64,000 nt of DNA from Parendozoicomonas haliclonae (GTDB lineage Bacteria > Pseudomonadota > Gammaproteobacteria > Pseudomonadales > Endozoicomonadaceae), in contig NZ_FWPT01000012.1 in assembly GCF_900174585.1 (NCBI RefSeq), forward strand, positions 62,001 through 126,000, read 5' to 3'. This document shows positions 1 through 8,979 of the stretch, piece after piece; positions within the stretch are counted from its first letter, which is position 1; each line of letters starts with the position of its first letter. The position numbers were made by a program, and so were the translations under genes. Below the pieces are notes generated by a model. It saw only the letters and a list, made by a program, of their open reading frames with translations, was not told the origin of the DNA and did not search any database.

Positions 1-883
1 GGCGAAAACGTTCGTCTTTGACTTCCTCTGCCAGATCCCGATGAGTGGCACTGAGTATACGCACATCCACCTGTTCTTCCTGATGGCTGCCCACTGGGCG
101 AATCTTCTTCTCCTGGATGGCACGCAGCAGTTTGACCTGCATATGCAAAGGCAGGTCCGCAACCTCATCAAGGAACAGTGTGCCACCGTGGGCGGCGTGG
201 AACAGTCCGTTTTTGTCATTTACCGCGCCGGTAAAACTGCCTTTGCGATGGCCAAAGAATTCACTTTCCATCAGCTCGGAAGGAATAGCACCGCAGTTAA
301 CGGCGATAAATGGCTGATCGCCACGTGAACCCTGCTCGTGAATCATCCGGGCAACGACTTCCTTGCCGGTACCAGATTCTCCATTGATATAAACAGGTGC
401 CTGACTGCGGGCAATGCGTCCAATCTGCTTGCGAAGCTTTTCAACCGGGGCCGATTCGCCAAGCATTTTAATGGAGGAGCCTGGAGTTTTGGTTTGAGAG
501 AGCTTGATGGCCTGATTAACCAGCTCTCTCAACCGTGGAAGCTCGACTGGCTTGGAAACAAAATCAAATGCGCCGGCTTTCAGGGCGGAGATGGCCGTAT
601 CCATGCTGCCGTATGCGGTGATAACGGCTACCGGCGTTTCCGGGCAATGCTTCTGGATAAATTGCACAAGCTCAATACCATTGCCATCCGGAAGATTCAT
701 ATCGGTCAGGCATAGGTCAAATGTCTGCTTCAGTAGTTGGGCTTCTGCATCTTTCACGCAGGCGACAGCCTCAGTTTCCAGCTTCATGCGTCCCAGAGTG
801 ATTTCCAGAAGTTCACGGATATCTGGTTCGTCATCAATAATGAGTACGCGCGGGGTTTGCCCATTGTTCTGCACGGTGTCCAT
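1..883 (-). CDS. pilR: Sigma-54-dependent response regulator PilR, C-terminus cut by window edge
   Basis: The gene reads leftwards from ATG at 881-883 and runs off the window, so only about 294 N-terminal codons are present. The N-terminus is a receiver domain (VLIIDDEPDIREL, then the phospho-acceptor region LCLTDMNLPDGNG and a KPVELPRL lysine). It is followed by an AAA+ sigma-54 activator domain with Walker A GESGTGKE, the sigma-54 contact loop as GSFTGA, and Walker B GGTLFLDEVADL. The DNA-binding C-terminus lies outside. PilR-type regulators activate sigma-54 promoters of type IV pilin genes. The neighbour immediately upstream is a PilS-like kinase, which supports PilR over other NtrC-family members. 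The 72-base gap to pilS fits one operon. The specific target cannot be read from this sequence. Confidence 0.9.
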   Translation of the reverse strand, partial: MDTVQNNGQTPRVLIIDDEPDIRELLEITLGRMKLETEAVACVKDAEAQLLKQTFDLCLTDMNLPDGNGIELVQFIQKHCPETPVAVITAYGSMDTAISALKAGAFDFVSKPVELPRLRELVNQAIKLSQTKTPGSSIKMLGESAPVEKLRKQIGRIARSQAPVYINGESGTGKEVVARMIHEQGSRGDQPFIAVNCGAIPSELMESEFFGHRKGSFTGAVNDKNGLFHAAHGGTLFLDEVADLPLHMQVKLLRAIQEKKIRPVGSHQEEQVDVRILSATHRDLAEEVKDERFR

Positions 884-955
884 CCCTCTGAATCTTGTTG
901 AAACGCTGGCATCGCTGCCGTTCATATTGTTAGTGCGTGCAAATGCAGTCGTTTA

Positions 956-2557
956 TTACACACCGGTTATTCGCTTGTCCGGATGGGCGAAAGATATCCG
1001 GAATATGCAGCCGCCTGTCTCGTCAGGAGGCAGAAGCTCAAGGCTGGCCTGATTGGCTTCACATAGCTCGCGGCTGATATATAAGCCCAGGCCCGTGCCG
1101 TTTTTATCGGTGGTAAAAAACGGATTAAAAATGCTGTCGCGCTGATCTTCTGGAATGCCAGGCCCCTGATCAATGATCTCCAGCCAGGGGTGACCAGACG
1201 GACTAATGCCTGTGCGCATTTCCAAGCTGGCGGTTCCTGTCTTCTGTTGGCTATAGCGCAAGCCATTCAAGCTCAGGTTCATAACAACCTGATGTAGTTG
1301 TTTGATATCAAAGCGTGCCCATAGAGATTGCTCCGATTCATCCTTACCCATAGGATGGAATTGAATAGCTGGTGTTTCAAAGCCGGAGAAATATTCATCC
1401 TGAATAAAGTGTTGCAGCCAGCCATTCAAATCCAGTTTTTCGGGGTGCCAGCTCTCTTTACGTGATAACTGGAGAATGGTTTCAATAATTTCATTCATCC
1501 GGTTGCAGTGCTTATGGATAATGCCCAGAAGTTTCTGGTCGTATTTATCCAGATTCTCCGACTCTTCCATCAGTTGCGCTGAGTGGCTAATGGCTCCCAG
1601 AGGGTTTCTTATCTCATGGGCGATGCTGGCCGTCAGCTGACCAAGGGAAGCCAGCTTTAACTGCTGTGCCTGTTGTGCCATAGAGGCCTTGTCATCCAGG
1701 AATACCAGAACGAACACATCTGATTCATAGGTCAGTCGGGTAAAGCTGGGTTGAACCTCTGGTGTGTCCGGTGTGGTACGGAAGCTGTCGAGCTGTAGCT
1801 GAGGGTTTTCTTTCCACTGCCAGTAAGCGGTTTGCAGGGGATTGGATATCTGATCGAGATTGCCTTCCCGGTAGCGGGTGGCGAGCATATGGCTGGCCGC
1901 TTCGTTCATCATCAGAACCTGCGAAGGTTCCCGCAGCACAACAATACCGGTACGCATATGCTGCATGATGGTCAGGCTAAGCTGCTGCAGATTAATAGCT
2001 CGGCTCTGGCTTTGCATCGCGCTGCTGACAGTGGACTTTAAACGCAGGTTATAGCTCTGGATAATCAGAGTAGCTGCGAAGAACAATAGCCCGGTTAATC
2101 CGGCATCCAGCTCCTGCGAGAAGCCCATGTAGTAATCAATAAACAACAGAAATATCGATGCCATAGCAGTAAGCAGAACACCGATACGTCCGGGGATCAG
2201 AGTGTTGCCTATGGCGATCGGAATAAAGAGCAGGTTGGTCAGACCATTGTCGTTCACACTGCTCATCGTCAGCAGAATACAGAGCAGGATGATGTCCAGA
2301 AAGGTAATGGCAAACATCACCGTTCTGTTGGGCACGGGCTTCAGGAACATCATGGTGCCGAGCGCCTGCGCGCCATATATCAACGAAAAGATCACAGCGG
2401 CCGATGATGTAACTGCTGTGAAAACAAGAGGCGTTGCCGGAGTCACCGCAAGTATGAAAAAGATAACAGCCAGCATAAAACGATAGCTGCTGTAGAGGTT
2501 GTACATGCGGTGTGCCAGGGCCTGTTCCTGATCCACTGGCAAGGTATTGGCAGACAA
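956..2557 (-). CDS. pilS: Sensor histidine kinase PilS
   Basis: Membrane sensor kinase, partner of PilR. The N-terminal ~170 residues hold about six hydrophobic segments, as in PilS. A PAS-like region follows, then the H-box (SIAHEIRNPLGAISHS), N-box (VVMNLSLNGLRYS), G1 (DQGPGIP), F box (NPFFTTDKNGTGLGL) and G2. The reading frame stays open to 3094, but that extension is antisense to nadE and does not look like PilS. I chose a TTG start at 2557, which has AAAGAG about 7 bases upstream and gives 533 residues, close to the family's usual length. Alternatives are GTG at 2536 and ATG at 2506. The product is inner-membrane and probably controls pilin expression with PilR. Confidence 0.88.
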   Translation of the reverse strand: MSANTLPVDQEQALAHRMYNLYSSYRFMLAVIFFILAVTPATPLVFTAVTSSAAVIFSLIYGAQALGTMMFLKPVPNRTVMFAITFLDIILLCILLTMSSVNDNGLTNLLFIPIAIGNTLIPGRIGVLLTAMASIFLLFIDYYMGFSQELDAGLTGLLFFAATLIIQSYNLRLKSTVSSAMQSQSRAINLQQLSLTIMQHMRTGIVVLREPSQVLMMNEAASHMLATRYREGNLDQISNPLQTAYWQWKENPQLQLDSFRTTPDTPEVQPSFTRLTYESDVFVLVFLDDKASMAQQAQQLKLASLGQLTASIAHEIRNPLGAISHSAQLMEESENLDKYDQKLLGIIHKHCNRMNEIIETILQLSRKESWHPEKLDLNGWLQHFIQDEYFSGFETPAIQFHPMGKDESEQSLWARFDIKQLHQVVMNLSLNGLRYSQQKTGTASLEMRTGISPSGHPWLEIIDQGPGIPEDQRDSIFNPFFTTDKNGTGLGLYISRELCEANQASLELLPPDETGGCIFRISFAHPDKRITGV

Positions 2558-2737
2558 GTGGGCGCTCTTTTTTGTTATGTGGACGTTAGTTGCCGATTCT
2601 ACACAGGCGGTCGGATTCCGAAAACCGCTAAAAGCGAGCGGTATGGCACAGATCAAACTTCTGATAATACGCTGTAATGCTGGCAAATACGCTATAAAAT
2701 AGCGGCCATATATAAGGAATTTTGAATTGAGGTTTTC

Positions 2738-4375
2738 ATGGCCGCGACCCTGCGCGTTGCCCTTGCCCAGTTGAATCTGCTGGTGGGTGATATTGAAGGC
2801 AATGCCCGACGGATTGTTGAGGCTGCCCGTGAGGCAAAGACTCAGCACAACGCCGATATTATTGTATTTCCTGAGCTGACACTGTGTGGTTATCCCCCGG
2901 AAGATCTGCTTCTGCGACCGAGCCTGGATCTGCGTATCGGTCAGGCCATGCAGGATCTGGCCTATGCCTCCAGCAGTGAACTGTCCGGGCTGGATCTGGT
3001 GATTGGTGTACCGGTTAGAGTGGAAGGGCATCTGCAAAACCAGGCTGTGGTGATTCGCGATGGCCAGATTGTGGCCAGTCACGCCAAGTGGCACCTGCCT
3101 AACTACCGGGTATTTGATGAAAAGCGCTACTTCCAGCCAGGGAGCACTGCTGAAACCTATGAGTGTCAGGGTGTGAAAATCGGCCTGACCGTTTGTGAAG
3201 ATATCTGGTTCCCGGATCCTGCCGCAGCGTTTAAGGAGTCCGGTGCCAATCTGCTGTTAAACCTGAATGCCTCCCCGTTCCATATGGATAAGCAGGGAGA
3301 GCGATACAGCGTCGTTAATCAGCGCTGTCAGGAAAATGGTATTCCTGTTGTCTATGTGAACCAGGTCGGTGGTCAGGATGAACTGGTTTTCGATGGTGGT
3401 TCATTTGTCATGAATGGTGATGGTGAACTGGCACTGTCAGCATCCACTCACGAAGAAACCATCGTTATTGCAGAGTACAACAAGGCGACAGGTGCGTTTG
3501 AGCAAGGGGAAAAGACTCCACTGAAGAGTCTGGAAGCCCGTGTTTACGACAGTCTGGTGCTTGGCGTCCGTGATTATGTGAATAAGAACGGCTTTAAAGG
3601 CATTGTTCTGGGGTTGTCCGGTGGTATCGACTCGGCCCTGACCTTGGCTGTCGCTACCGATGCTCTCGGCCCGGATCGGGTGGAAGCGGTGATGATGCCT
3701 TTCCAGTACACGGCCGAGATCAGCAAGGAAGATGCCGCTGCTGAAGCCCATGCTCTGGGAGTGACGTATAAAGAGCTGCCAATTAAGGGTATGTACGATG
3801 CCTTTATGGCGACCCTGGCGGACGAATTTGCCGGCACTTCCCGTGATACGACGGAAGAGAACCTGCAATCCCGTTGCCGCGGCGTTATGTTGATGGCTAT
3901 CTCCAACAAGAAGGGCTATCTGGTTCTCACCACCGGTAACAAGAGTGAAATGGCCGTTGGCTATGCCACTCTCTATGGTGATATGGCCGGTGGTTTTGAT
4001 GTGCTCAAGGATGTGCCGAAGACTCTGGTTTTTCGTCTCTCCGAATACCGTAACACCCTGTCTCCTGTCATCCCTCAGCGGGTTATTGATCGTCCACCGT
4101 CGGCCGAGCTGGCACCGGATCAGGTCGATGAAGATAGTCTGCCGCCCTACGATATTCTGGATGCCATTCTCGAGCTGTATATTGAGAAAGACCAAAGTGC
4201 GGAAGCGATTATCGCTGAAGGCTATGAGCGAGATGTGGTCTACCGCATCCTGCGCCTGGTGGATATCAATGAATACAAGCGTCGTCAGGCGCCTGTTGGT
4301 GTACGTATTACTTCCCGCGGTTTTGGTAAGGATCGCCGTTATCCGATTACCAACGGCTGGCGTCCAGGTGTTTAA
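2738..4375 (+). CDS. nadE: Glutamine-dependent NAD+ synthetase
   Basis: Makes NAD+ from deamido-NAD+, ATP and glutamine-derived ammonia, the last step of NAD synthesis, in the cytoplasm. At 545 residues it has the two-domain, glutamine-dependent architecture. The N-terminal nitrilase-type glutaminase carries the expected triad: Glu46 in FPELTLCGYPPED, Lys117 in KWHLPNYRVFDEKRYF and Cys153 in LTVCEDIW. The C-terminal synthetase has the PP-loop LGLSGGIDSA near residue 291. ATG at 2738 has GAGG 6 bases upstream. It is divergent from pilS and followed 15 bases later by a metallo-hydrolase gene, with which it is probably co-transcribed. Confidence 0.96.
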   Translation: MAATLRVALAQLNLLVGDIEGNARRIVEAAREAKTQHNADIIVFPELTLCGYPPEDLLLRPSLDLRIGQAMQDLAYASSSELSGLDLVIGVPVRVEGHLQNQAVVIRDGQIVASHAKWHLPNYRVFDEKRYFQPGSTAETYECQGVKIGLTVCEDIWFPDPAAAFKESGANLLLNLNASPFHMDKQGERYSVVNQRCQENGIPVVYVNQVGGQDELVFDGGSFVMNGDGELALSASTHEETIVIAEYNKATGAFEQGEKTPLKSLEARVYDSLVLGVRDYVNKNGFKGIVLGLSGGIDSALTLAVATDALGPDRVEAVMMPFQYTAEISKEDAAAEAHALGVTYKELPIKGMYDAFMATLADEFAGTSRDTTEENLQSRCRGVMLMAISNKKGYLVLTTGNKSEMAVGYATLYGDMAGGFDVLKDVPKTLVFRLSEYRNTLSPVIPQRVIDRPPSAELAPDQVDEDSLPPYDILDAILELYIEKDQSAEAIIAEGYERDVVYRILRLVDINEYKRRQAPVGVRITSRGFGKDRRYPITNGWRPGV

Positions 4376-4390
4376 AGCGGAAGAATCTGT

Positions 4391-5038
4391 ATGAGTGAAC
4401 AAAAACAGCCGGGGCTTATCCGGGATTCGTTTCCCGTTGGCCCACTGCAGTGCAACTGCACCATTATTGGTGATCCGATCAGCAAGAAGTGCATTGTTAT
4501 CGATCCCGGTGGTGATGCCGATCTGATTCTCAGCCGGGCACAGAGTCAAGGGCTGACGATTGTCGCCCTGATTCATACCCATGCTCATCTGGATCACTTC
4601 CTGGCCAGCGGCGAGCTGAAAGAGAAAACCGGTGCACCGATCTATCTGCACAAGGAAGATCAATTCCTGTGGGACGCACTGGAAACACAATGTCGCATGT
4701 TTGGTGTGCCTTATAAGCCGGTTCCGCCTCCGGATTTCTGGCTGAAGGACGATGAACAACTGCCGTGCTGTAATGGTGTTGCCATGCACACACCCGGCCA
4801 TAGTCCGGGTTCGATGAGTTTCTGGTTTGGCGATGACAAACTTTTGATCGCCGGGGATACATTGTTCCGAGGTGCCATAGGTCGTACCGATCTTTGGGGT
4901 GGCGACTTTGCCACAATCGAGAAGTCGATCAAAACCCGCCTTTATACCTTGGATGAAGAGGCTGTTGTTGTCACCGGGCATGGCCCGGACACCACCATCG
5001 GTGCTGAGATTCGGGGCAATATGGTTGTTAGGGGTTAG
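4391..5038 (+). CDS. GloC/YcbL-like metallo-beta-lactamase-fold hydrolase (type II glyoxalase-like)
   Basis: The 215-residue protein has the metal-binding motif HTHAHLDH (HxHxDH at residues 64-69), GHSPGS, AGDTLFRGAIGRTD and TGHGPDTTIG, the pattern of small glyoxalase II-like enzymes. E. coli YcbL (GloC) has the same length and the same run of motifs. Enzymes of this type hydrolyse S-lactoylglutathione or related thioesters. The true substrate here is not shown by sequence. A GGAAG ribosome binding site precedes the ATG. It lies 15 bases after nadE, likely in the same transcript. Confidence 0.85.
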   Translation: MSEQKQPGLIRDSFPVGPLQCNCTIIGDPISKKCIVIDPGGDADLILSRAQSQGLTIVALIHTHAHLDHFLASGELKEKTGAPIYLHKEDQFLWDALETQCRMFGVPYKPVPPPDFWLKDDEQLPCCNGVAMHTPGHSPGSMSFWFGDDKLLIAGDTLFRGAIGRTDLWGGDFATIEKSIKTRLYTLDEEAVVVTGHGPDTTIGAEIRGNMVVRG

Positions 5039-5147
5039 TCGTTTAATCTGTTTGTAAACCCTGTGGCAAATTGAGATATTTGTGATACAGATGCGTGGGA
5101 TGATGAAACAAATTATTCCAATTAAATGTATGTGAAGGAGTCGCGAC

Positions 5148-5795
5148 ATGAAAAAGCTGGTTGCCATCTGTTTGGCAGGTGCCGTTCTTGCAGGTTGTCA
5201 GTCTACCAACCCTTATACGGGGGAGCAGCAAACAGCCAAATCCACCAAATATGCCGGAATCGGTGTGCTGGCAGGCGCTTTGGTTGGCGCTGCGGCCAAT
5301 GGTAAGGATGGCGCTCTGGCTGGTGCGGCTCTGGGTGGTCTGGCTGGTGCTGGCTACGGTGCTTATGCCGATAAGCAGGAAGCAGCACTGCGAGCAGAGC
5401 TTCAGGGGACTGGCGTTCAGGTTGCCCGCTACGGTGACGATATCAAGCTGATCATGCCGGGCAATATTACTTTTGACAGCAGCGATGCCGCAATTAAGTC
5501 CGGCTTCTATCGGGTGCTGGGTTCTGTTGCGACAGTAATGAAGCAGTATGATGAGAACGCGATTGTGATCGTGGGTCATACCGATTCTACCGGTAATGAG
5601 CAAAAGACCAATATGCCGCTTTCCAATGAGCGAGCCATGAGTGTGGCCCGTTATCTGGAAGGGCAGGGTGTGGCTTCCGCACGAATTACTGCCTATGGCG
5701 TGGGTTCTTCTGAGCCGGTGGCATCCAATACCTCGCCAGCGGGTCGTGAGCAGAACCGCCGGGTGGAAATTGATCTTAAGCCGGTCGTGAGATAA
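5148..5795 (+). CDS. OmpA-family outer-membrane lipoprotein (YiaD-like)
   Basis: A lipoprotein signal with lipobox LAGC puts the acylated Cys at residue 17. Residues 35-75 form a glycine-rich glycine-zipper segment (VLAGALVGAAANG, then GALAGAALGGLAGAG). The C-terminal half is an OmpA-type peptidoglycan-binding domain with ITFDSSDAAI, VGHTDSTG and NRRVEI. The protein probably links the outer membrane to the cell wall, as YiaD-type proteins do. AAGGAG precedes ATG 5148. The gene ends at a strong terminator shared with the converging acyltransferase gene. Confidence 0.9.
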   Translation: MKKLVAICLAGAVLAGCQSTNPYTGEQQTAKSTKYAGIGVLAGALVGAAANGKDGALAGAALGGLAGAGYGAYADKQEAALRAELQGTGVQVARYGDDIKLIMPGNITFDSSDAAIKSGFYRVLGSVATVMKQYDENAIVIVGHTDSTGNEQKTNMPLSNERAMSVARYLEGQGVASARITAYGVGSSEPVASNTSPAGREQNRRVEIDLKPVVR

Positions 5796-5810
5796 GCCTT
5801 TCGAGATGAA

Positions 5811-5840
5811 AAAAGCCGAAGTGAAAACTTCGGCTTTTTT
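5811..5840. terminator. Bidirectional intrinsic terminator
   Basis: The stem AGCCGAAGT / ACTTCGGCT with loop GAAA is flanked by an A-run on the left and a T-run on the right. It lies between two converging genes, so it can end transcription from both sides. Confidence 0.9.
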
Positions 5841-5858
5841 ATGACTAACTCCTTTCGC

Positions 5859-6791
5859 TCAGGAAGTCAGTTCAGGTTGAGGCTGTTCAGTCTTGACCGT
5901 CTGTCTATCCATAAACCGGTCTTTCTCTTCCCACAAAACGTTGACCCATTTCTGGATATCCGCGCGGAACTCACGATCCTCCATATAGTTACGGCCAAGA
6001 AACTCCTCGGGAATCTTCACCAGCTCTACATGCAGGTGCGCAGATGGGCAGCGACCGCAGAGAAACTCCCAGAAAGATGGTGCCTGGTCACGGTACTCAA
6101 TGGTGATATTGATCATATGCTTGATCTTGTCACCCATTGCGCCCATCACAAAACCAACGCCACCGGATTTAGGCTTCAGCAGATATTTATAAGGTGAGCC
6201 TTGTCGCTTATGTTTGGCAGGGGTAAAACGCGTACCTTCGACAAAGTTATAAATACACACCGGGCTGTCTTTGAACTTCTCGCAGGCCTTGCGGGTAGTC
6301 TTCAGATCTTCACCTTTTTTCTCCGGATGTTTGGCCAGATACTCCTTGGTGTGACGTTTCATAAACGGGAAGTCCAATGCCCACCAACACAAACCCAGCA
6401 CCGGTACCCAGATCAGCTCCTGCTTCAGAAAGAACTTCAGCTGCGGCACTTTGCGATTCAGCAATATCTGCACCAATACAATATCGGCCCAGGATTGGTG
6501 ATTACTGGTAACCAGAAAGGACGCACCGGGATCCATGCCTTGCAGAGTCTCGATACCGGATGCAGAGACAGCCATTGGGCTGCACAGTTTCATAACGATG
6601 TTATTGATGCTAATCCAGAATGAGACAATGCCATTCAGCACCCGGCTGCAGACAATACGAAAGCCGCGCAGTGGCAGAACAGCCTTGAGCAGGGCCACAG
6701 CAAAAAGTGGGATGCTGCAGGCTACAGTGTTGGCGACAATCAATATGGCAGCGAGGCTCCCCCTCAATGCGGGTGGCAGAAAAGTCAGCAT
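5859..6791 (-). CDS. YihG-like 1-acyl-glycerol-3-phosphate acyltransferase family protein
   Basis: Membrane-associated PlsC-fold acyltransferase of 310 residues, the length of E. coli YihG. It has an N-terminal hydrophobic region, the catalytic HX4D motif as SNHQSWAD, and the substrate-binding block NFVEGTRFT. By family it transfers a fatty acyl chain to a lysophospholipid, setting phospholipid composition. It is probably an auxiliary enzyme rather than the essential PlsC. The ATG has GGAAAGAG upstream. It converges on the OmpA-type gene and follows pta after 97 bases containing a perfect inverted repeat. Confidence 0.85.
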   Translation of the reverse strand: MLTFLPPALRGSLAAILIVANTVACSIPLFAVALLKAVLPLRGFRIVCSRVLNGIVSFWISINNIVMKLCSPMAVSASGIETLQGMDPGASFLVTSNHQSWADIVLVQILLNRKVPQLKFFLKQELIWVPVLGLCWWALDFPFMKRHTKEYLAKHPEKKGEDLKTTRKACEKFKDSPVCIYNFVEGTRFTPAKHKRQGSPYKYLLKPKSGGVGFVMGAMGDKIKHMINITIEYRDQAPSFWEFLCGRCPSAHLHVELVKIPEEFLGRNYMEDREFRADIQKWVNVLWEEKDRFMDRQTVKTEQPQPELTS

Positions 6792-6830
6792 GGTTCTCTT
6801 TCCGAGTTTGAATAGTTTTTCTCTTATTTA

Positions 6831-6860
6831 CACCGTGGACTGTGACGTTACCACGGTGTT
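6831..6860. repeat. 9-bp perfect inverted repeat upstream of the acyltransferase gene
   Basis: ACACCGTGG at 6831-6839 pairs with CCACGGTGT at 6852-6860, with 12 bases between. On the strand transcribed through pta it is followed by AAATAAG rather than a U-run, so it is not a good terminator in that direction. It could be a protein-binding site or an mRNA hairpin between pta and the acyltransferase gene. Confidence 0.5.
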
Positions 6861-6888
6861 TTTGTAACAAGGTTATGAATACCGCCCC

Positions 6889-8976
6889 TTAATTCCCTGC
6901 CTGAATCGCCGTCAGCGCTATGGTATAGACGATATCGTCGACCAGCGCGCCCCGGGAAAGATCGTTGACCGGCTTGTTCAAACCCTGCAACATCGGGCCA
7001 ACGCTCACCACATTAGCGCTCCGCTGAACAGCCTTGTAGGTGGTGTTACCCGTGTTCAAATCCGGGAAGATAAACACAGTCGCCTGTCCGGCAACCGGAC
7101 TGTTCGGCGCCTTGCTGGCCGCGACTGAAGCAATAGCCGCTGCGTCATACTGCAGAGGTCCATCAATCAGCAGCTCTGGCGCCTGCTCTTTGGCGATACG
7201 CGTTGCTTCGCGCACCTTCTCCACATCTGAACCGTGACCAGACTGCCCGGTGCTGTAGCTGATCATGGCCACGCGGGGCTCAATGCCAAACGCCTGAGCA
7301 GAGCGGGCACTTTGCAGAGCAATGATCGCCAGCTCTTCTGCACTTGGATCAGGATTGACAGCACAATCGCCATAGACCACCACCTGATCAGGCAGCAGCA
7401 TAAAGAAGACGGAGGAAACCAGCCCACCGGCCTGCGGATCGGTTTTTACCAGCTGGAAGGCCGGTCGAATGGTATTGGCAGTGGTGTGAATGGCGCCAGA
7501 CACCAGACCATCCACTTCGTCCTGCGCCAGCATCATGGTGCCAAGCACAACGGTATCTTCCAGTTGCGCCTCGGCCATGGCTTCATTCAGACCCTTATGT
7601 TTGCGCAGTTCCACCATCGGTGCGATGTACTGCTGGCGAATGGTATCCGGTGCAATGATGGCCAGATCTTCTGGCAGGGTGATATCCAGGCCTCGAGCGA
7701 TATCATGAATTCGCTCCGGATTCCCCAGCAGCACGCACTCGGCGATACCTTTGTTCTGGCAGATAACGGCAGCCTGAATAGTGCGGGGCTCTTCGCCTTC
7801 CGGCAGAACGATGCGTTTTTTCGCCTGCTGGGCCCTTTCCATCAGGTTGTAACGGAAGGCTGGTGGTGTCAGGAAGTGTTTGTGAGGGCGGCCACAGTGG
7901 CTGCGCAGCTTCTCGATATCGATATGTTCGGCGACGGTATCCATCACCATCTCCATACGCTCGACGTCGTCTACAGGCACTTCCGGGTCCATTCGATCCA
8001 GAAGCGTTGCCGTTTCATAGGAGTTGGTATCGGTCAGTAGAACTGGCAGACCGGATTCAGCAATGGCTGGCTGACAAAGGCGCATAATGCCTTTAGCGGG
8101 TTCCTCGCCATTGGTCAGCAGCAAGCCGGCCAGAGGTACACCATTGCCGGCGGCCATGCAGGCGGCCAGCACAATATCGTCCCGGTCACCTGGTGCGATA
8201 ATTAACGTTCCGGCCACCAGGTGCTGGGTGACCTTGGCAGAACTGCGGGCGCACAGCACACGTTTGGTGACCCTACGGGAGTCGATCTGCCCTTCGTGCA
8301 GAACCTTGGCACCCATACGGTTGCTGATATCCCGGGTTCTTGGCGCTGCAAGTTCAGGGCTCCAGGGAATATGACCAATTGGTGGGAAGCTTTTGGCCGG
8401 CATGCGAGGCAGGGCTTTTAAGCCCGTTGGTGTGGTGCCGTACTTGTCGGTCAGCTCCGCAGGCATCTTATTCAATACATAACCCAGTACGGAAGAGTTT
8501 CTGACCCCGCCGTGGTAGTCAGCGCTGATACGCAGCAGGTCGACCAGTTCCCTCGGACTGTTTTCATCGGCCCGGGTAACGACAATCACGTCGGCACTCA
8601 GGGTTTTGGCCACATCACTGTTAAAGCGAGTGACCCAGGGGGTGTTGCGGGTGGGCGTCAGACCCTCCACTACCAGTGCATCAATCCCACTGCCAATGGC
8701 ATGGTTCAAACGGCTGACAATCTCTTCCAACACATCATCCCGGCGGTTCTGGCCAAGCATATCTTCAACGTGATCGAACGACAGTGGCAGAGGGGGCTCC
8801 TGATGCAGGGTTTTGCGGGCAAACAGAACCGAGATGTCGTCCAGATTGCTCTGCTGGCTGACTGGTTTGTAGAAACGGACATGCATGCCGACCCGCTCAA
8901 GAGCCCGCACCATGCCCAGGGCTACGGATGTCAGGCCCGCACCATAACTGGTGGGTGATATATAAAAAATATGCAT
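6889..8976 (-). CDS. pta: Phosphate acetyltransferase (long form)
   Basis: Interconverts acetyl-CoA and acetyl phosphate in the Pta-AckA overflow/acetate pathway. The 695 residues match the long form: an N-terminal P-loop BioD-like domain, a middle DRTGG-type domain (around LVAGTLIIAPGDRDD), and the C-terminal catalytic domain from about residue 380 (KKRIVLPEGEEPRTIQAA, TANTIRPAFQLV, SVFFMLLP, NTTYKAVQRS). No ackA lies next to it here. Its start codon is 3 bases after the stop of the K+ channel gene, so translation of the two is probably coupled. Confidence 0.95.
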   Translation of the reverse strand: MHIFYISPTSYGAGLTSVALGMVRALERVGMHVRFYKPVSQQSNLDDISVLFARKTLHQEPPLPLSFDHVEDMLGQNRRDDVLEEIVSRLNHAIGSGIDALVVEGLTPTRNTPWVTRFNSDVAKTLSADVIVVTRADENSPRELVDLLRISADYHGGVRNSSVLGYVLNKMPAELTDKYGTTPTGLKALPRMPAKSFPPIGHIPWSPELAAPRTRDISNRMGAKVLHEGQIDSRRVTKRVLCARSSAKVTQHLVAGTLIIAPGDRDDIVLAACMAAGNGVPLAGLLLTNGEEPAKGIMRLCQPAIAESGLPVLLTDTNSYETATLLDRMDPEVPVDDVERMEMVMDTVAEHIDIEKLRSHCGRPHKHFLTPPAFRYNLMERAQQAKKRIVLPEGEEPRTIQAAVICQNKGIAECVLLGNPERIHDIARGLDITLPEDLAIIAPDTIRQQYIAPMVELRKHKGLNEAMAEAQLEDTVVLGTMMLAQDEVDGLVSGAIHTTANTIRPAFQLVKTDPQAGGLVSSVFFMLLPDQVVVYGDCAVNPDPSAEELAIIALQSARSAQAFGIEPRVAMISYSTGQSGHGSDVEKVREATRIAKEQAPELLIDGPLQYDAAAIASVAASKAPNSPVAGQATVFIFPDLNTGNTTYKAVQRSANVVSVGPMLQGLNKPVNDLSRGALVDDIVYTIALTAIQAGN

Positions 8977-8979
8977 AGG

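Noticed and set aside
2558-3094. N-terminal extension of pilS
   Set aside because: The extension lies across the promoter region and the start of nadE, and adds sequence unlike PilS; a TTG start at 2557 gives the family length.
3437-5167. Long open frame (576 codons) on the minus strand
   Set aside because: It is antisense to nadE and the GloC-like gene, has no recognisable domain, and its composition is that of a complement of codon-biased genes.
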